Made by a program: the position numbers and the translations under genes
Shown here: piece by piece, positions 5,510 to 7,786 of the stretch
How positions within the stretch are numbered: position 1 is the stretch's first letter
How the letters are laid out: each line of letters starts with the position of its first letter
The notes under the pieces: model-generated
Database searches by the model: none
What the model was told of the DNA's origin: nothing
Seen by the model: the letters and a program-made list of their open reading frames with translations, nothing else
Assembly (NCBI GenBank): GCA_021735105.1
Contig: JAIPHS010000042.1
Span: forward strand, 1-7,786
DNA length: 7,786 bases
DNA from: Candidatus Omnitrophota bacterium
GTDB lineage: Bacteria > Omnitrophota > Gorgyraeia > Duberdicusellales > 4484-171
Direction of reading: 5' to 3'

Positions 5510-6961
5510 ATGAAATATTTAATACTTGCCGGTGGAAAAGGAGAAAGGCTTTGGCCTCTTTCCCGAAAACATTTTCCCAAACAATTCTTATCCTTAACTA
5601 ATACAGACAAAAGCCTGCTTCGGCTTTCGGTTGAAAGAATTTCAGAGTTTGCTAAAGCTGATGATATTTATATTATTTGTCCTGGTGAATACCGTTTTTT
5701 TGTAGCTGATGAACTGGAAAAAATAAACCCAAAGCTTACCCGGAATATAATTATAGAGCCTTCAGCCAGGAATACCGCCGCCGCAATAATTTTAGGGGTA
5801 AGGTTTTTACTGGATAAGATTTGCATTGACCTTGCTGAGACAATTTGTGTTTTACCGGCAGATCATCTTATCTTTCCAAAAGAGCTTTTGTTTAAATATA
5901 TTAAACAATCCGATAATTTGGCTAGAGAAGGTTATGTGGTTACCTTTGGTGTGCCGCCTAAATCAGCCCATACCGGTTACGGTTATATTAATATTGGCAA
6001 AAATATAAACAAAACAAGTTATCAGGTTAAAAGGTTTACTGAAAAACCGAATTTAGCTGCCGCTAAAGAGTTTTTACAAAAGGGAAGCTATTTTTGGAAT
6101 TCAGGAATATTTGCTTTCTCCGGCCAAACCATTATCCGGGAATACAAAAAGTCGTTGCGAGGAGCCCCTTCGACTTCGCTCAGGGTAAACTCCGGCGACG
6201 AAGCCAGCGGCCTTGCCGCTAGACAGGCAATCTCTATTATAGATAATTATACCTCTATCCAAAAAAACTTCTCTCAGCTTCCCAAACTGTCTATAGATTA
6301 TGCGGTAATCGAGAAGGTTTCCCGTTTAGCTATGGTTCTCCTAGAAGGTATTAGTTGGCACGATTTAGGTTCTTGGGATTCTGTATTCGAGGTGTTAAAA
6401 AAAGATAAAGAAGGAAATGTAAAGGTAGGAAAAGTAAACAGTTTTGATGTAAAAGATTCTTTGCTCTTTAGTAAAGATAGGTTATTAGTGGCCTCAGGCC
6501 TGAAAGACCAGCTAGTAGTTGATACCAGGGATGCTTTATTCGTAGGCAAAAGAGGCAGGAGCCAAAAAATAAAAGATATAACTAAATATCTAAAAGATAA
6601 AAACATAAAAGAGGCCAACGAAAGTGTTACTATTTACAGGCCCTGGGGCAGCTATACTATTTTAGAGGAATCTCCAAATTATAAAATTAAAAAGATAATT
6701 ATAAAAGCTAAGAAAAGATTAAGCCTCCAGTATCATCAAAAAAGAAGCGAACATTGGGTGGTTATTAAGGGAGAAGCTAAAGTGCATATCGACGGAAAAG
6801 ATTTTACTATAGCCCGCAATGAAAGCGCCTTTGTCCCGCAAGGCAAAAAACACCGCCTGGAAAATCCTAAAAAAACTCCTTTAGAAATTATCGAAGTTCA
6901 ATGCGGAAGCTATGTGGGTGAAGACGATATCGTCCGCCTCGAAGACGACTTCCATAGATAA
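5510..6961 (+). CDS. manC: Bifunctional mannose-1-phosphate guanylyltransferase / mannose-6-phosphate isomerase, with in-frame repeat insertion
   Basis: A 483-residue type II enzyme that converts mannose-1-phosphate and GTP to GDP-mannose (N-terminal part) and interconverts fructose-6-phosphate and mannose-6-phosphate (C-terminal cupin), feeding glycan synthesis in the cytoplasm. The pyrophosphorylase signature LAGGKGERLWPLSRKHFPKQ is at 6-25, PADH at 116-119, TGYGYI at 155-160, FTEKP at 176-180, YFWNSGIFAF at 194-203 and SIDYAVIEK at 261-269. The cupin has RPWGSY (377-382), LQYHQKRSEHW (406-416) with the metal-binding histidines, VPQGKKHRLEN (442-452) and EVQCGSYVGEDDIVRLED (462-479). Residues about 215-240 (RGAPSTSLRVNSGDEASG and onward) match nothing expected in the family and are encoded by GC-rich palindromic DNA. 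They fall in a variable region between the catalytic core and the SIDY motif. The frame stays open and both domains are complete, so the enzyme may still work. The gene stands alone, between the toxin-like module and an ATPase. Confidence 0.95.
   Translation: MKYLILAGGKGERLWPLSRKHFPKQFLSLTNTDKSLLRLSVERISEFAKADDIYIICPGEYRFFVADELEKINPKLTRNIIIEPSARNTAAAIILGVRFLLDKICIDLAETICVLPADHLIFPKELLFKYIKQSDNLAREGYVVTFGVPPKSAHTGYGYINIGKNINKTSYQVKRFTEKPNLAAAKEFLQKGSYFWNSGIFAFSGQTIIREYKKSLRGAPSTSLRVNSGDEASGLAARQAISIIDNYTSIQKNFSQLPKLSIDYAVIEKVSRLAMVLLEGISWHDLGSWDSVFEVLKKDKEGNVKVGKVNSFDVKDSLLFSKDRLLVASGLKDQLVVDTRDALFVGKRGRSQKIKDITKYLKDKNIKEANESVTIYRPWGSYTILEESPNYKIKKIIIKAKKRLSLQYHQKRSEHWVVIKGEAKVHIDGKDFTIARNESAFVPQGKKHRLENPKKTPLEIIEVQCGSYVGEDDIVRLEDDFHR
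6151..6234. repeat. GC-rich nested palindromic repeat element inserted in manC
   Basis: In 6151-6230, 51 of 80 bases are G or C, against 19 of 60 in 6241-6300 of the same gene. Three parts are visible. The outer halves GTCGTTGCGAGGAGC (6151-6165), GCGACGAAGC (6195-6204) and GGCAATCTC (6226-6234) look like pieces of the dispersed bacterial repeat GTCATTGCGAGGAGC...GACGAAGCAATCTC. CCCTTCGACTTCGCTCAGGG (6166-6185, with CCCT/AGGG ends) is a second common dispersed sequence and sits inside the first. AGCGGC-CTT-GCCGCT (6206-6220) is a perfect 6-bp stem with a 3-nt loop. The recognition of the first two as dispersed repeats is from memory; the GC shift and the stem are seen directly. The element is read in frame as about 26 amino acids. 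Confidence 0.75.
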
Positions 6962-7025
6962 CTCTTTTTACCGCCAACGCCGCTAACATTGATAATCATA
7001 AGCATTTAATGTAAATATGTCTTGA

Positions 7026-7045
7026 AGTTTAGTTATAACTAAACT
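7026..7045. repeat. 20-bp perfect palindrome
   Basis: AGTTTAGTTATAACTAAACT is self-complementary over all 20 bases with no loop. It has no following T-run, so it is not a typical intrinsic terminator. It lies 65 bp after the manC stop and 125 bp before the next -35 box, which leaves its role open: a protein-binding dyad, a cruciform, or a recombination or attachment site. Confidence 0.6.
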
Positions 7046-7051
7046 ACGGTA

Positions 7052-7069
7052 TATTCTATCAACAGAATA
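7052..7069. repeat. Small inverted repeat next to the 20-bp palindrome
   Basis: TATTCT (7052-7057) and AGAATA (7064-7069) are perfect inverted copies around ATCAAC. The stem is AT-rich and weak. It is notable only because it follows the larger palindrome by 6 bp. Confidence 0.4.
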
Positions 7070-7110
7070 GATATATTTCATGATAAAGTTAAAACGTACA
7101 CTCAAAAACG

Positions 7111-7165
7111 GCTAGAAAAGATTAGAAGCTAGAAAATAGAAGTTAGGAAAAGAGATGAAAGAAAA
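7111..7165. repeat. Degenerate purine-rich short repeats
   Basis: GCTAGAAAA occurs at 7111-7119 and again at 7128-7136, and variants ATTAGAAG, AATAGAAG and TTAGGAAA fill the space between and after them. The strand is almost free of C here. This looks like a decayed short tandem repeat with a unit of about 7-9 bases. No function is evident. Confidence 0.45.
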
Positions 7166-7169
7166 AATA

Positions 7170-7198
7170 TTGACAACTAAGCTGGTATATGTTATGAT
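7170..7198 (+). promoter_or_regulatory. Sigma70-type promoter of the second ATPase
   Basis: TTGACA (7170-7175), a 17-bp spacer and TATGAT (7193-7198) form a near-consensus promoter. The start point would lie near 7205. The -10 box is embedded in the palindrome GTTAT-G-ATAAC (7191-7201), and inverted AACTA/TAGTT (7199-7203, 7210-7214) follow, so binding of a repressor over the promoter is plausible. The stretch TTGACAACT is identical to that at 4180-4188. Confidence 0.65.
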
Positions 7199-7233
7199 AA
7201 CTACCGAAATAGTTGGTAATAATTTGTAATGAT

Positions 7234-7238
7234 AAGGA
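7234..7238 (+). promoter_or_regulatory. Shine-Dalgarno sequence that fixes the second ATPase start
   Basis: AAGGA lies 9 nt before the ATG at 7248, the clearest ribosome-binding site in the window. It supports that ATG as the start, since no in-frame alternative is better placed. Confidence 0.65.
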
Positions 7239-7247
7239 AAAATAATT

Positions 7248-7786
7248 ATGTATATTTCCAGAGAATTAGATATTTTAAGTAGTTTAAAAAGTAAGTCTTT
7301 ATTTCTCTTTGGGCCAAGGCAAACCGGAAAAACATCGCTGATCAGAGAAACTTTAGGTAAATTTCGCGTCTATGACCTTCTTGATAACGATATCTATTTA
7401 ACTTTGAGCCGTGAGCCGAAAAGGCTCAGGCAGGAGCTTCAGCCTAAAGAAAAAATTATAATTATCGATGAGATACAAAAGCTTCCCTTTCTTTTAGATG
7501 AAGTACACAGAATTATTGAAAAATTCGGAGTGCATTTTTTACTCACTGGTTCAAGCGCCAGAAAGCTTCGCCGGGGAGGGGTTAATCTTTTGGGCGGGAG
7601 GGCACGCTTAAAGTATCTGCATCCGTTTGTTTTCCCGGAGTTAAAAAAACGTTTCAGTCTATTAAAGGCATTGAATAGAGGGCTGGTTCCTTCTATATAT
7701 TTTTCTGACTCACCGGATGAAGACCTAAAAGCTTATGCAAATGATTATCTAAAAGAAGAAATTGCCGCCGAAGGCCTAACCAGAAA
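7248..7786 (+). CDS. AAA_14/DUF4143 family ATPase, 3' partial
   Basis: The reading frame is open from ATG 7248 to the right edge (179 whole codons) and encodes the N-terminal half of an AAA_14/DUF4143 ATPase. Walker A is FGPRQTGKTS (21-30), Walker B is IIIIDEIQKLP (70-80), and FLLTGSSARKLRRGG (97-111) followed by LLGGRARLKYLHPF (114-127) is the sensor-1 region and following strand typical of the family. YANDYLKEEIAAEGLTR (163-179) is the beginning of the DUF4143 part. The rest is outside the window. It is related to the ATPase at 2109-3239 but clearly diverged, so it is not a recent duplicate; the only striking nucleotide identity is GGGCCAAGGC over the P-loop codons. Function is unknown. It has its own promoter and a good Shine-Dalgarno sequence, and so is independent of manC. 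Confidence 0.92.
   Translation, partial: MYISRELDILSSLKSKSLFLFGPRQTGKTSLIRETLGKFRVYDLLDNDIYLTLSREPKRLRQELQPKEKIIIIDEIQKLPFLLDEVHRIIEKFGVHFLLTGSSARKLRRGGVNLLGGRARLKYLHPFVFPELKKRFSLLKALNRGLVPSIYFSDSPDEDLKAYANDYLKEEIAAEGLTR

Larger units (their letters stand above)
6962..7247. other. 286-bp intergenic region between manC and the second ATPase
   Basis: No credible coding sequence is seen. From left to right it holds a plain stretch (6962-7025), a 20-bp perfect palindrome (7026-7045), a small hairpin (7052-7069), a purine-rich stretch with degenerate TAGAAG/CTAGAAAA repeats (7111-7165), a near-consensus promoter (7170-7198) and a Shine-Dalgarno sequence (7234-7238). No hairpin followed by a T-run marks the end of manC. 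Confidence 0.7.

Noticed and set aside
5826..6008. Plus-strand ORF of 60 codons in another frame of manC
   Set aside because: It lies wholly within the conserved guanylyltransferase core and has low-complexity hydrophobic composition typical of an out-of-frame reading.
6206..6220. GC-rich hairpin as an intrinsic terminator
   Set aside because: It lies within the manC reading frame, has no T-run, and the gene continues through a full isomerase domain.
6151..6234. Frameshifted or broken manC (pseudogene)
   Set aside because: The inserted element keeps the frame, no stop occurs, and both catalytic domains with all expected motifs follow on either side.
6298..6618. Minus-strand ORF of 106 codons inside manC
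   Set aside because: It is serine/phenylalanine-rich, typical of antisense reading of lysine-rich AT-biased genes, and has no motif.
7111..7165. CRISPR-like repeats
   Set aside because: The repeated units are only 7-9 bases, degenerate and unspaced, with no direct repeats of 23 bp or more separated by spacers; no cas genes are present.

Overview
This window comes from an AT-rich bacterial chromosome. The gene set (sulfate-activation genes, AAA/DUF4143 ATPases, an AbiEii-type nucleotidyltransferase with an XRE regulator, an orphan beta-repeat protein and a bifunctional GDP-mannose enzyme) resembles that of uncultured candidate phyla such as Omnitrophota-like lineages. That placement is inference: there is no rRNA or other phylogenetic marker here, so the lineage stays open. 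Every gene called is on the + strand.

Layout. Bases 1-2011 hold the 3' part of cysN (GTPase subunit of ATP sulfurylase), overlapping by ATGA with cysQ (3'-phosphoadenosine phosphate phosphatase), a sulfate-activation operon that enters from the left. Bases 2038-4166 hold a unit with its own consensus promoter: an AAA_14/DUF4143 ATPase followed, with no intervening base and in the same frame after a TAG stop, by a 308-residue protein built from about 30-residue beta-type repeats. Bases 4180-5450 hold a second self-contained unit: a consensus promoter with operator-like repeats, an AbiEii-like nucleotidyltransferase, and an XRE regulator overlapping it by ATGA, read as a toxin-antitoxin or abortive-infection type pair with toxin first. 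Bases 5510-6961 encode a bifunctional mannose-1-phosphate guanylyltransferase/mannose-6-phosphate isomerase. Its reading frame carries an in-frame, GC-rich insertion of about 80 bp that looks like nested palindromic repeats. After a 286-bp gap with palindromes and purine-rich repeats, a second AAA_14/DUF4143 ATPase starts at 7248 and runs off the right edge.

How the genes relate. cysN and cysQ act in one pathway: APS synthesis, and removal of the PAP left after PAPS use. ManC supplies GDP-mannose for surface glycans; a link to glycan sulfation is possible but only inferred. The two ATPase units and the toxin-like pair each have a TTGACW-N17-TAnnaT-type promoter with dyads at or near the -10 box, which suggests independently controlled accessory modules inserted between housekeeping genes. 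The most unusual items are the nested repeat element translated inside ManC, the ATPase/beta-repeat protein pair, and the non-canonical gene order and antitoxin type of the AbiEii-like module.
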